From the NCBI GenBank assembly GCA_037179515.1, contig JAXCGZ010017732.1:1-43142 (forward strand): a stretch of 43,142 bases of DNA, given 5' to 3'. The translations under genes and the position numbers were made by a program. Below, in pieces: positions 34,060 to 43,142 of the stretch. Source of the DNA: Halocaridina rubra (taxonomy: Eukaryota; Arthropoda; Malacostraca; Decapoda; Atyidae). The notes under the pieces are model-generated. The model saw only the letters and a list, made by a program, of their open reading frames with translations, was not told where the DNA came from and did not search any database. The number at the start of each line of letters is the position of its first letter. Within the stretch, counting starts at the first letter, position 1.

Positions 34060-34510
34060 GTGAGTTATAGTGAAGGTAAGCATGTGATTGATAGTTGTGC
34101 AACTTTCGCCTTAAATATAAGAATATGACTTCCATCATTTGATACTAGATAAGCTATAGCACCATAGGCTTTGCTTGAAGCATCACAAAATACATGCAAA
34201 TTATCGAAAGTGGAAGTATTTTTATTTCGAGGATTTCCACCTCACTAACAGAATAGAGATCTTCCTTTAATTTACTCCATTCTTTATCATATTCTTCTAA
34301 TGACATGATCATCATATGACTGCTTCTCAGATCATTATCTCTGAATAATAATTTTTCATTTTAATAACAAGATTGAAATTAGACATAAGGGGTCAAACAC
34401 TGTGGTCACTAGTGACAAAAGTTTCCGTCTGGTTAACACCTCTTCTTCAGCCTTCAGACTCTTCATAGATAATATGTCTGTATTAACATTCTACAGTAAA
34501 CCTTAGGCTG
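34060..34510 (-). pseudogene. Decayed BEL/Pao LTR retrotransposon pol fragment
   Basis: In antisense, the end of the reverse transcriptase (RKLLSLVTTVFDPLCLIS, cf. the family-typical LL...FDPLGL block, near 34400-34460) is followed by the RNase H start ([18 protein letters not shown], near 34140-34205). The order and spacing fit BEL/Pao pol. Several stops and frame changes lie between. No LTR, gag, protease or integrase was recognised, so it is an isolated fossil. Confidence 0.7.
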
Positions 34511-34622
34511 ATATGTTAGGAGATCTAGGTTTCTCAGAAAAACAATGATACAATTCGTCTGTCTAAGCATGCGTTATTGGTATGTCAACAGCGACGGGGA
34601 CACATTTGCGATATTGAATATG

Positions 34623-34754
34623 TCGAACAATTTATCTTCACTTTTACAAGCAACGATAAATATATTTCGAACAATTTATCTTCACTTTTACAAGCAACAA
34701 CATATATATGTCGAACAATTTATCTTCACTTTTACAAGCAACAACAAATTCTAA
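34623..34754 (+). repeat. Minisatellite, 44-bp unit x 3
   Basis: TCGAACAATTTATCTTCACT starts units at 34623, 34667 and 34711. Unit ends differ slightly (CGATAAATATATT, CAACATATATATG). Confidence 0.92.
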
Positions 34755-34768
34755 CTTTTGCACAACCT

Positions 34769-34990
34769 CACCTGCGGCCCAAAATAGGAAAGTCCGATCG
34801 CTCTCAAGAGTGAATACCACCAACAATAACCAGATTTCACCCCACCTCCCCGCCAAAATAGGAAAGCCCATTCGCCCTCAAGATTGAATACCACCTCCAA
34901 TCAACAAAACTTACCCCACCTGCGGGCCAAAAAGGGAAGGTCCGCTCACCCTCAAGGGAGAATATCAACGAGAGGGAGAAAACAAATTCT
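34769..34990 (+). repeat. Minisatellite, 74-bp unit x 3
   Basis: CACCT(G/C)C(G/C)GGCCAAAA-type units start at 34769, 34843 and 34917, each with AGGAAAG(T/C)CC... and CTCAAG..GAATA. Units differ by about 10-20 percent. Confidence 0.88.
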
Positions 34991-35179
34991 CTATCTAGAA
35001 TTTCTCCGATAGATACTCCTATAGGAAGTTTCCACATTCTGTCACATGATTTGATAAAGTAGCTTCAAAAAGAAATGGACTTGATATTGATCCAAAGAGT
35101 ACTGACTTAAATGTAACTACTGTATATAATACTTATAGGAGACATCTTCGCATCCTTTACCCAGAGAAATCGTGTAAAA

Positions 35180-35427
35180 TCAAGATCAACTTCCTGAGGA
35201 CCTACTTGAAGAGATGTCTTTACAATATAAGATGTGGAGGATCAAGATCAACTTCCTGAAGACCTACTTGAAGAGATGCCTTTACAATATAGGATGTGGA
35301 GGATCAAGATCAACCTCCTGAAGACCTACTTAAAGAGATGCCTTTACAATATAAGATGTGGAGGATCAAGATCAACTTCCTGAAGAGATACTTGAAGAGA
35401 TGCCTTTACAATATAAGATGTGGAGGC
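35180..35427 (+). repeat. Minisatellite, 62-bp unit x 4
   Basis: TCAAGATCAACTTCCTGAAG starts units at 35180, 35242, 35304 and 35366, ending in GATGTGGAGGA. Units are nearly identical. The unit is not a multiple of three, so it is not a coding repeat. Confidence 0.95.
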
Positions 35428-35726
35428 AAGCTGACCTTGTCTAAGATGATCAAGTTATCTGTCTATTTATTTGAAAGAGATGGACCTTTAAGTAGGTAAA
35501 TGCTACCCTGGTAACTATTATTGACATGTGTCATATGACATGGGACATTATTAGCTGCCACTTTATCCGCACTCGTAGTCTCAACACTTACTCTAGTATT
35601 ATGAGATGCGAAAAGCTTCTCTCATATCATTTTAGGCAGCTGGGACTACCAGTAGTCAGTTCACATTCAGACCAGCATTTTTATTCAGCATTCCAAACTA
35701 ATACAAAACATTGGGAGGTTCAAGTA

Positions 35727-36118
35727 ATTACCTAATTGTGCTTATGGGAAAGAGACCTATGCTTGTTAGTCCCCGTCTCCTGGTCGATTCCATTCTTATA
35801 CACAATGATACTTATCATATGAGTCCCTAAAACTTTGAATGCAGTTAGTATTGACTACATGCCTGCTTAGCAAATCCAATCATCAACATTCTTACACTAG
35901 AGAAGTATTTTCTTACATTCTGAAAAAAAAAAAAATCTTATGAAGCTCCAAACCATGGCCTTTAGCCCTAGAGCCAGACTTACCAAAAAGTCGATCCTTG
36001 TCCACTTTGTCAAAACCTTGAAGGAATTTAAAAGCCTTCACCATATATCCCTTTCTTCCTTCTAGCTTCGAGCAATTGTAAGTCTAATTTCTTCAACTCA
36101 TCCTCATAACTGAGACTG
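35727..36118 (-). mobile_element. LINE A copy viii, diverged 3' end
   Basis: Antisense 3' end with one tail unit (AATTACCTAATTGTGCTTAT), UTR and the C-terminal codons in decayed form (equivalents of VVDNW, FKFLxGxD, YEDELKK). It is clearly older than copies i-iii. No CA repeat borders it. Confidence 0.8.
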
Positions 36119-36490
36119 GGCTCGAGTACGGGTGTGTCACTTATCGAGTCGAGTATTCTGATCAAATAAAGATACATCAACTAATCCCGTTAATTATTAC
36201 CTTGGGCTGGATTAGGTTAGATTTGAATAGGTTAATGTCTGACTTAACATATACCAATCAAACTAATCTAGCCTAACCTAACAATTACTGGGTTATTTAA
36301 TGTACTGGGAGTCGCTATTTTTATTTGATCCTAACAATAACCCTTGCGCTACCGCGATTCCTCTTTGATGAGAATAAAGTAACAGAGAGTATTTCTTCAC
36401 GTTTTATATGTCAAATATATCTAAATATCAATATTTTAAATACCAAATTCTCAGAGTTTGATTTCTTCGTGAGTTCAATAGAAGGCAATA
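36119..36490. other. Upstream flank of PCCA
   Basis: Contains a small imperfect inverted pair with telomere-like motifs (TTAGGTTAG near 36210, CTAACCTAAC near 36272). Otherwise unassigned; it likely includes promoter sequence of PCCA. Confidence 0.4.
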
Positions 36491-36500
36491 CCAATTGGCT
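36491..36500 (+). promoter_or_regulatory. Candidate CCAAT box upstream of PCCA
   Basis: CCAATTGGCT lies about 60 bp before the proposed PCCA start codon. No TATA box is evident nearby. The position would suit a housekeeping promoter, but the transcription start is unknown, and TTTCCTACAG just before the ATG could also be a splice acceptor of a non-coding first exon. Confidence 0.3.
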
Positions 36501-36552
36501 CCGTTTTCCATCAGCTGTTGAACGTAAACAAAAATATTGCATTTCCTACAGT

Positions 36553-36624
36553 ATGGCGGGTTGTCTTCGGAACTCTCAAATTTCACAGCTTTTCCAGTGC
36601 CGTTGTGCGGTGTTTTGGAAATGT
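36553..36624 (+). CDS. PCCA: PCCA exon with mitochondrial presequence (24 codons)
   Basis: ATG GCG starts MAGCLRNSQISQLFQCRCAV followed by FWKC and a donor TGT|GTAAGC. The stretch has Arg, Lys and Ser, no acidic residues and spaced hydrophobics, as expected for a mitochondrial targeting peptide. It ends in phase 0, as needed by the exon at 40091. The assignment rests on this match and on orientation; no other candidate first exon is visible between them. The ATG could lie in exon 1 or just after a 5' UTR intron. Confidence 0.6.
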
Positions 36625-36867
36625 GTAAGCTTTGACAATACAACATGACTCTTTTCAAGTAGTTTTTAAGACCGGGATATAGAATAGATGTCATTTAGTG
36701 TAAAACTATTATACAGGAAATTTGCGATGGTAGTTTTGCCGGATGATGACGATTACCGGTAGCCTTTTATGCTCGTGTCCATCTGTACAGGAGGTGTATT
36801 GCTTCTTCAAGTATTTTACATTCTCTTGTCTGTGCAGTCTTGGATATATGTCTTTCGAAACAAAATG

Positions 36868-37281
<414 letters not shown>

Positions 37282-38339
37282 AGGAAGCATTTCAATAAGT
37301 ATTCAGAGATACAGAATTTTTTACTCCTTCAATACCAATATTGGTATAATCCAGTGTTAGTTGTACTAGTATAGAATGTGAAACTTTCTTGCATGTCTAA
37401 AGTTCAGTTTCGTTATATTTAGACATCATAATGGTATTTATTTTTAAGTAGTATAGAAGTTTGTTACATATATGCCATTCAGAGGATAAACGTGAAGTGA
37501 CCAATATCATTTTTAGTTGTCAATATGTCACCTTGATGTACTTGCTTAGCTTCTCTAAAACTGTAAATAACAATATTTCACTGATATTTAACTCAGTGAA
37601 ATGCATTACGAGTGCCTCAGTATTTTAACAATATGATAGATTTTCATTAGTCGAATTTCACTTGCACTTTAAGTTAATCACTGCTTATAGTTATATAATT
37701 AAACTACAGAAAAAGTGGATCATCTTCTTCATTGCTATCCTCTACAAGCGACAAATGAGCATCACAAATTTGAAATTCAAGTGTTTTGATGGGTGATGAG
37801 AGTCATAAGCATACTTTGATTGTTCCCAAAAGATGTGTCTGTGCTTGTGCTCTGTTGGCCCCTACTCTATTTTTATCTCATTATTAAGCTAGCCAATGAA
37901 GTATACACACTGCCTTTTCTTCTCTTAGTACCTGTACATATAGTACAATTATGCCCCAACAAAAGCCCCTTGGAATATTGAATATAGTACACATTCAGGT
38001 GTTGGTCTTCCGTGGCATTTCATTAGCTAAGCAAGCTTCCATAACCTTGTGCATACCACTCGCCATGAAGCATTTATGTTGTTGCTTCATATCAGTTTCT
38101 TCATCATTTTGCCTTCCGTTAACTTTAATACTTTTGGATGCAAGCTCTTGAAAATTTCTCCAAAGTAAAACTTAACTGATTACTCCGCATCATTCTTCTC
38201 CTCAGTGAGTTCCAGCTTCTCTACCTATAGGACGATCCTTGCAGCCAAATGATTAAGTTAATCATCATTGGCTGCAAATCCTGGAAAATCCCGGACAATT
38301 TTTGTGGTTAATTTCTTCCGATTATCTATCATGCAAACT

Positions 38340-39070
38340 GGAGGCACATATTTATAGGCCTCTGTAATGTTCTTTATAGCATGATAAGTTTTGTAATTCT
38401 TCCAGAACACTCTTCAAAAGTTCTGGATTACATTCATGTACTTTGATTTCTAGAGTGAATGAGTGAAGTATGTAGTATGTTTGAAGTTCATAACTACCTG
38501 GTCCAATGGCTGCTGTAAGCAGATCATGTTGGGAAAATGATCCACCAGGACATAGGCCATACATAGGTGGCCAGGATTCATATGAAGGCTGGATGTGTTG
38601 TCTTTAGATTATCACATTTTATGTGGAATGCCATTTATTTTCTATATGACTTCACTTTACTTAATGGATCATCCATGCCTTATTTGATCTATATTACTGG
38701 CTACTGGAAGCGTTTTTAATGTTCTTAAAGACACAAGATGTTATCAAAGATGTGCACAATTCATAATATGAGCTCTCATACTCTCGCTGCATTCCATCTT
38801 AAAAGCACCATTTTCTTCTTTGATGCTTTGAACCTATTCATGCTGTTCTTTTCCTTTGATAAGTACACCCTTGATGGCATTTTGTAGTAAAGAAAGCCAG
38901 TCTCATCGACATTAGAAATATGCTCTTGGAAAGCACGAGCCTTCATTATGCCTTTCATCAACCGTAAAGAGTATTGGCTTGCCACTTGCTCAAATTTATT
39001 TGCATCTTTTCCTTGTAAGTTAATAAATGCAACCCTGTGTGATTCCTGAAGCAATAAAACCATGATCTGC
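38340..39070 (-). pseudogene. Tigger/pogo-like DDE transposase fossil
   Basis: In antisense a 95-codon piece (38776-39063) contains the block around the first catalytic Asp (HISNVDETGFLYYKMPSRVY) and FKASKKKMVLLRWNAARV. After a gap and frame changes come NPGHLCMA and FPNMICLQQPLDQVV (about 38505-38580), which match the PGH and LLQPLDQGV blocks of Tigger-type transposases. The second catalytic Asp is not visible. No terminal inverted repeats were found. These enzymes cut and paste DNA transposons; this copy is dead. Confidence 0.78.
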
Positions 39071-39268
39071 TTCCAGATACTTTAAGGCCCTTCTGATATA
39101 CGAACATTATATATTAGAAAATACTTTAGCCCTTGGCTTGAACTGGTTGGTTGCTCAGAAATACTCTCATTTGGGTTTCATCTTCTCTTTTCATAGGTAA
39201 GAGTGATTTCATTTCAATAATGGCCCCTTCACATTGCTTTGTAACAGTTGTAGTCCTCAGTGTGGTAC

Positions 39269-39479
39269 TTTTTTTTTTTTTTATGAGTGTGACACTGGGA
39301 CAGGCAACAAAACTGCCCTCATCAATAAAAGCCCGGGCACAAAGAAAACATTAAGATGAAGGAAAAGAAAAAGATTATGGACAAGGCAGAGATGAGGTAG
39401 TGATACACAAAGGAAAAGGACAGACTGGAAAAATATTCAAAATACTGAGGACCTAGAGATTTGGAGGATTAGGCCCTTT
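39269..39479 (-). mobile_element. Retroposon family E, copy 4, short
   Basis: Antisense copy with a T run (39269-39282) for its A tail and the first ~200 bp of the family from the 3' end (GAGTGTGACACTGGGACAGG, CAAGGCAGAGATGAGGTAG). Truncated at the GATTAGGCCCT block. Confidence 0.85.
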
Positions 39480-40090
39480 AGTATCTTAATTTTGGAACCT
39501 TCATTGATAAATGTGGTTATTCGTGTTTGCGGGCAGTGGCAATGCTAGAGTGGCCTTCTTAATGCTCCTTTATGATATCCAGCTTCTTTTTTGCATATTC
39601 TGCAGCACAATAAAGCTGGCACTACAGAAAATTATTACGAAAGCCTAAAAGAGCACAGTACTAGGGACCACTTATGGACTGAGTTAGTGAGCATAATTGG
39701 AAGGAAGGCAGATGCCTCGTGCCTCTATGCATATTCCTAGTATTGCGGTTTCCTTGCCAAATTTTAAGAGTACTTTCTCTTTTTAACTTAATGCTAATGG
39801 CAGTAGTTGAAGTCAGAAGGGTGACCTTGTACACCGTTTATTTTTTTCCTTTTTCAGAAGTTTGTTGGTAGTCCAAGACTTTTTTTTACAGATTCTAATA
39901 AATGTTCGTACTCAATTGTATATCCAGAGGCATGTAGTATTTGCCCCAAATTTATATTAAGAGAAAATTAATGGTTACTCTATACTTCTTGTGATGTAGC
40001 TGTAGCAAGGCAGAGGCCCTCCTATTTGTTTTGCTTTCTACATTTTGAAAACACATAGTGAATAATAATACTCTTTTAATTGTTTTTCAG

Positions 40091-40285
40091 GGTCGACTAC
40101 AGCTTCATAAGACACCTGCAAGGTTATCCTCCATATATACAACGGATCCCATCAATTCTAGTGAACCCACATTTGACAAGATTCTCATAGCAAATCGTGG
40201 AGAAATTGCGTGTCGAGTCATTCACACGGCCAAAAGAATGGGCATCAAGACAGTTGCTATACATTCCGATGTAGATTCATACGCG
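40091..40285 (+). CDS. PCCA: PCCA exon 2, start of biotin carboxylase domain
   Basis: Acceptor TTGTTTTTCAG, donor GCG|GTGAGT, 65 codons, phase 0 at both ends. After a presequence-like start ([14 protein letters not shown]) it reads [20 protein letters not shown] then [18 protein letters not shown]. This is the N-terminal lobe of the biotin carboxylase fold. The FDKI(L)[12 protein letters not shown]..[15 protein letters not shown] form fits propionyl-CoA carboxylase alpha better than methylcrotonyl-CoA or pyruvate carboxylase. PCCA carboxylates biotin in the mitochondrial matrix, the first half of propionyl-CoA to methylmalonyl-CoA conversion. The ATP-grasp centre, BT domain and biotinyl domain must lie in exons beyond the window. 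Confidence 0.88.
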
Positions 40286-40420
40286 GTGAGTTCCTTCATT
40301 TTCTCCTGGATTAAATTGGAAACTAGGTTATAAAATTTCAGAGTTAATTTGGCTCATTATAATTATTATACCATTTATATCGTGACTTATGTGCTAAGTG
40401 ATAAAATGTAATCTTTTTGT

Positions 40421-42919
40421 TTGACTGAATGTCTGATTATGATTGTCACTGCAGAGAAATTTACTTCATTTAGGTCTGTAATCGGATTCAATTCTTATAG
40501 GCCTCTCCTCTACGCAACTATCGGGACTGTTTGTTGTAATAATAAAATGGGGAAATTAATTCAATCCCTCCACTTAAATCAGCTTGTGAATAAAGCAACC
40601 CGTATCACCGCTAATTCCTCCAGCATAATTGATCTTATAATTACCAATACACCTAGTTTTATAGTTCACCACGATGTCTTACCTTGTCCTGTAGGAGACC
40701 ACGAGCTTCTAATAGCTACAGTTAATGTCAGGAAGGAAAAGAGACCGCCAATTGTTAAAACTTTCCGATCTCTTGAGAATTATTCTCAAAATTGTTTCTG
40801 CGACACTCTTCTTAATGAATACAACATCTTAAATTCAATACTAACTACAGATTGTGTAAATTATCAAGTTTCTACTTTTACTGATGTTTTTACGAGATGT
40901 TTAAATGAATGTGCCCCTCTTACAACCAAAGTCATGACACGCCCTCCTGCCCCGTGGATTGACTCTCAGTTAAAAGAGCAAATGAAAAAGAGAGATGACC
41001 TCCAAAGGCAATTTAAATCTGATAGACAAAACTCCGAGATGGAAAGAGCCTATAGAAGAGAAAGAAACCTTACTAAAACAATGTTGTCCGAAAAGAAGAA
41101 AAATCATTTCAGGGAAGAATTTTCAAAATATAAGGGAAATATCAAAGGAACTTGGAATGTTATAAAAAGAATAATTCCTGCAAATAAGGAAATCTTAGAA
41201 AATTCTGACCTTCTCAGTGATAATGTGGAAAAGCGAGTGAATGATTTTAATAAGTATTTTGCTGAAATAGGTAAGTCCACATATGAAAAGTCCCAAGATA
41301 ATAATGACTTGATTATTAATCAACCACATAATTGCCAGCCTCCAGCTGAAAGAAATATTATCAATAATTTTAGACCGCACCCAATCGATTTAATCACACT
41401 TATTCTTATCATAAAGAACCTCAAACCAACAAACTCTTGTGGTTCCGATGGGATACAACTTCGCTTCCTAATTGACTCATTGCCAGTTACAGTATTTTTC
41501 ATTTTAGTCATTGTTAATACATCCATTGTTACAGGCAGTTATCCTAACCTCTGGAAGCATCCCTATATCATCCCCGTTTTTAAGAGTGGAGATACTAATA
41601 ATGTTGAAAATTATAGGCCAATCTCTCTTCTCAGCATTCTGTCTAAAATACTTGAGAAGGTAGTTGCCACCCAGTTAATAAATTTCCTTGAATCAAATTG
41701 TCTATTATGTGAAGAACAACACGGTTTTCGGCCTAAACTTTCGACCGAGACGGCCCTACTTAAAATTACTGATAAAATTTATAGTAATATTGAAAATAAG
41801 AAAATATCACTTTTATTATTGTTAGATTTGTCTAAAGCATTTGACAGTGTACACCATCAAATTCTAATGAGAAAACTTTCCAAAGTTCATGTTGACTCAT
41901 TTTGGTTCGAAAATTATCTGAAAGATCGAATTCAATCAGTTCGAATGGGCTCGACTCTCTCTTCTTCTTTAGATATCAGTTTTGGCGTTCCTCAGGGTTC
42001 AATTTTGGGTCCTCTGCTTTTCTTAATATATGTTAATGACTTACCTCAATTTATAAGAGATTGCCTACTTGTCATGTATGCTGATGACACCCAGATTATG
42101 CTTACTGGTGACATTGATAGAATTCCTGAAATCTTAAAAAGGGCTGAAGATATATTAAACTGTGCCAAAAGTTATTTTAACAGTAATGGTCTTTTACTGA
42201 ACGAAAATAAAACTAAATTCGTTATTTTTGGATCAAATCAATACCTGTCCCGCATTCCTGAGAACATCAGTATAAATTTCAACAATGTTTCACTCTTCCC
42301 ATCTAATAAGGTTAAAAATCTAGGAGTTATTATGGACAGTACCATGACATTTAATTTTCATATTGATGAACTACATAAAAAAGTGAACGGGACCCTTATT
42401 TACTTGAACAGAGTCTATGAAAGATTCGAGCCTGATTGTAGGGTTATTGTAGTACAAACATTGATTTTAAGTATTCTCAACTACTGTCTAAGTGTTTGGG
42501 GTTCCACGACTAAGACCCAGATGTTACGAGTGAAAAGGCTCCAGAATTTTGCTGCAAGAGTTGCCATAGGGGGGGTGCATAAACATGATCACGTGACTCC
42601 CCTCTTTGAGAGATTGGGTTGGCTAAGGATGGACATGAAGTTCATATATAATATCTGTCTTTTAGTTTTTAAAATAAATCATGGAATATTACCGGAATGG
42701 CTCTTCTCATTGCCAACAGTTAATCAAGTACGTAACAATAACGTCAACACCAGATATCAGAATTCTTTTTACGTGCCCAGAACTTCCACTGATATTGGGG
42801 CAAGAGCCTTAAATGTAATAGGCCCGAGACTTTGGAACTCTTTACCCGCAAACTTAAGAAGTTGCCAAACATTACCCTCACTTAAATCTCATCTTTTAAA
42901 TCACCTACTTAATAAGTGA
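40421..42919 (+). CDS. LINE F endonuclease remnant plus reverse transcriptase (832 codons)
   Basis: The open frame includes intron sequence at its start; the first ~20 residues are probably not part of the element. Then come the endonuclease end (SSIIDLIITNTPSFIVHHDV, PVGDHELLIATVNV, with the catalytic Asp-His), the linker (RPPAPWIDSQLKEQMKKRDD), and the reverse transcriptase: SCGSDGIQLRFLIDSLP, YRPISLLSILSKILEKVVA, QHGFRPKLSTETALLK, LLLLDLSKAFDSVHHQIL, GVPQGSILGPLLFLIYVNDL (from residue ~522) and VMYADDTQIM (YADD at ~553-556). The C-terminal part contains KHDHVTPLFERLGWLRMD and ends GPRLWNSLPANLRSC and a basic helix. No stop or frameshift occurs, so it is a young copy, but it lacks most of its endonuclease. 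Confidence 0.88.
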   Translation: MTECLIMIVTAEKFTSFRSVIGFNSYRPLLYATIGTVCCNNKMGKLIQSLHLNQLVNKATRITANSSSIIDLIITNTPSFIVHHDVLPCPVGDHELLIATVNVRKEKRPPIVKTFRSLENYSQNCFCDTLLNEYNILNSILTTDCVNYQVSTFTDVFTRCLNECAPLTTKVMTRPPAPWIDSQLKEQMKKRDDLQRQFKSDRQNSEMERAYRRERNLTKTMLSEKKKNHFREEFSKYKGNIKGTWNVIKRIIPANKEILENSDLLSDNVEKRVNDFNKYFAEIGKSTYEKSQDNNDLIINQPHNCQPPAERNIINNFRPHPIDLITLILIIKNLKPTNSCGSDGIQLRFLIDSLPVTVFFILVIVNTSIVTGSYPNLWKHPYIIPVFKSGDTNNVENYRPISLLSILSKILEKVVATQLINFLESNCLLCEEQHGFRPKLSTETALLKITDKIYSNIENKKISLLLLLDLSKAFDSVHHQILMRKLSKVHVDSFWFENYLKDRIQSVRMGSTLSSSLDISFGVPQGSILGPLLFLIYVNDLPQFIRDCLLVMYADDTQIMLTGDIDRIPEILKRAEDILNCAKSYFNSNGLLLNENKTKFVIFGSNQYLSRIPENISINFNNVSLFPSNKVKNLGVIMDSTMTFNFHIDELHKKVNGTLIYLNRVYERFEPDCRVIVVQTLILSILNYCLSVWGSTTKTQMLRVKRLQNFAARVAIGGVHKHDHVTPLFERLGWLRMDMKFIYNICLLVFKINHGILPEWLFSLPTVNQVRNNNVNTRYQNSFYVPRTSTDIGARALNVIGPRLWNSLPANLRSCQTLPSLKSHLLNHLLNK

Positions 42920-43142
42920 TTTTAGTCTCATTATTATCCTCCCATTGGGTAAACGAAGTGTATGTATGCATATTTTAATGTGTAAATTTTTTGATTTTGT
43001 GCTTTGCAAATTTCATTAGTTTTATTTTGACATTTTACATTGTAATTTGTATTTAGATTAATTATCATGTGTAAATTTTTTGATCTTGTGCTTTGCAAAT
43101 TTCATTAGTTTTATTTTGACATTTTACATTGCAATTTGTAAT
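40465..43142 (+). mobile_element. LINE F, 5'-truncated CR1/L2-like retrotransposon with intact RT
   Basis: Sense copy in PCCA intron 2. It starts in the middle of the endonuclease, near the place of the GDFN motif (here IGFNSY, about 40475), and runs through a complete reverse transcriptase to a natural stop at 42919. The 3' UTR contains a tandem 89-bp repeat reaching the window edge. The exact 5' junction and the 3' end cannot be set from this window. Confidence 0.85.
42979..43142 (+). repeat. Tandem 89-bp repeat in the LINE F 3' UTR
   Basis: TGTGTAAATTTTTTGAT starts at 42979 and again at 43068. The second unit is cut by the window edge and differs by two T/C changes. Terminal or near-terminal tandem repeats are common in CR1/L2-like 3' ends. 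Confidence 0.9.

Larger units (their letters stand above)
40286..43142 (+). other. PCCA intron 2, start, filled by LINE F
   Basis: Apart from about 180 bp after the donor, everything to the right edge is LINE F and its terminal tandem repeat. No further PCCA exon is present. Confidence 0.7.

Noticed and set aside
34545..34813. Repetitive FTFTSN / LLQAT frames as a possible repeat protein
   Set aside because: The 44-bp period is not a multiple of three, so each unit is read in a different frame; it is a DNA minisatellite.
36428..36694. 88-codon antisense frame overlapping the PCCA presequence exon
   Set aside because: The opposite strand has the better evidence: a donor site, phase agreement with the biotin carboxylase exon and a presequence-like composition.
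37951..38151. 66-codon + strand frame in PCCA intron 1
   Set aside because: It is the opposite strand of possible Tigger-derived sequence and has no start context or splice logic.

Overview
The window looks like animal nuclear DNA, most likely from a decapod crustacean. Protein-coding sequence is cut into short exons with GT/AG borders and matching phases. Introns run to kilobases, dinucleotide and trinucleotide microsatellites are very dense (mostly AT/TA), and many non-LTR retrotransposons, tRNA-derived SINEs and other retroposons are present. The decapod assignment is inference from the repeat style and coding content; no ribosomal or mitochondrial marker is present to prove it.

Two host genes can be reconstructed, both on the + strand. 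The first is the 3' portion of a multi-exon gene (about 4402-27245). Twelve exons join in one uninterrupted frame of 518 codons and end at a TGA. The protein is not one I can name. Two stretches have the strand/turn rhythm of C2-like beta-sandwich domains, so I call it an uncharacterised C2-like protein. Its 5' end is not certain. The second gene starts at 36553. A 24-codon first exon that looks like a mitochondrial presequence joins in phase to a 65-codon exon (40091-40285) carrying the start of a biotin carboxylase domain. It is best read as the alpha subunit of mitochondrial propionyl-CoA carboxylase (PCCA). The rest of PCCA lies beyond the right edge.

Nearly everything else is mobile or repetitive DNA. 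LINE family A (CR1/Jockey-like, endonuclease plus reverse transcriptase) has about nine copies or fragments. Four lie head to tail on the - strand at 10297-15042, separated by (TG)n tracts. LINE D has two 5'-truncated copies (3156 and 20660). LINE B (30850-33207, -) and LINE F (about 40465-42925, +, intact 832-codon ORF) are related to each other. LINE C is a C-terminal fragment (2491-2965, -). A retroposon family here called E has five copies with poly(A) or (AT)n tails. At least three tRNA-derived SINE types occur, two of them with clear target-site duplications. Decayed BEL/Pao and Tigger-like fragments lie in the intergenic region and in PCCA intron 1. Three different minisatellites (periods 44, 74 and 62 bp) cluster just upstream of PCCA.

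The features most worth checking are: the LINE A stack in (CA)n, as a possible microsatellite-targeting retrotransposon; a ~290-bp inverted repeat folded around ~200 bp of pure AT; a ~76-bp SINE hairpin; a splice acceptor whose upstream tract is a LINE-associated (ATT)n microsatellite; and several (AT)n arrays that start exactly at the 3' ends of retroposons. I saw no CRISPR, operon or prokaryotic defence system, and no rRNA or functional tRNA gene.
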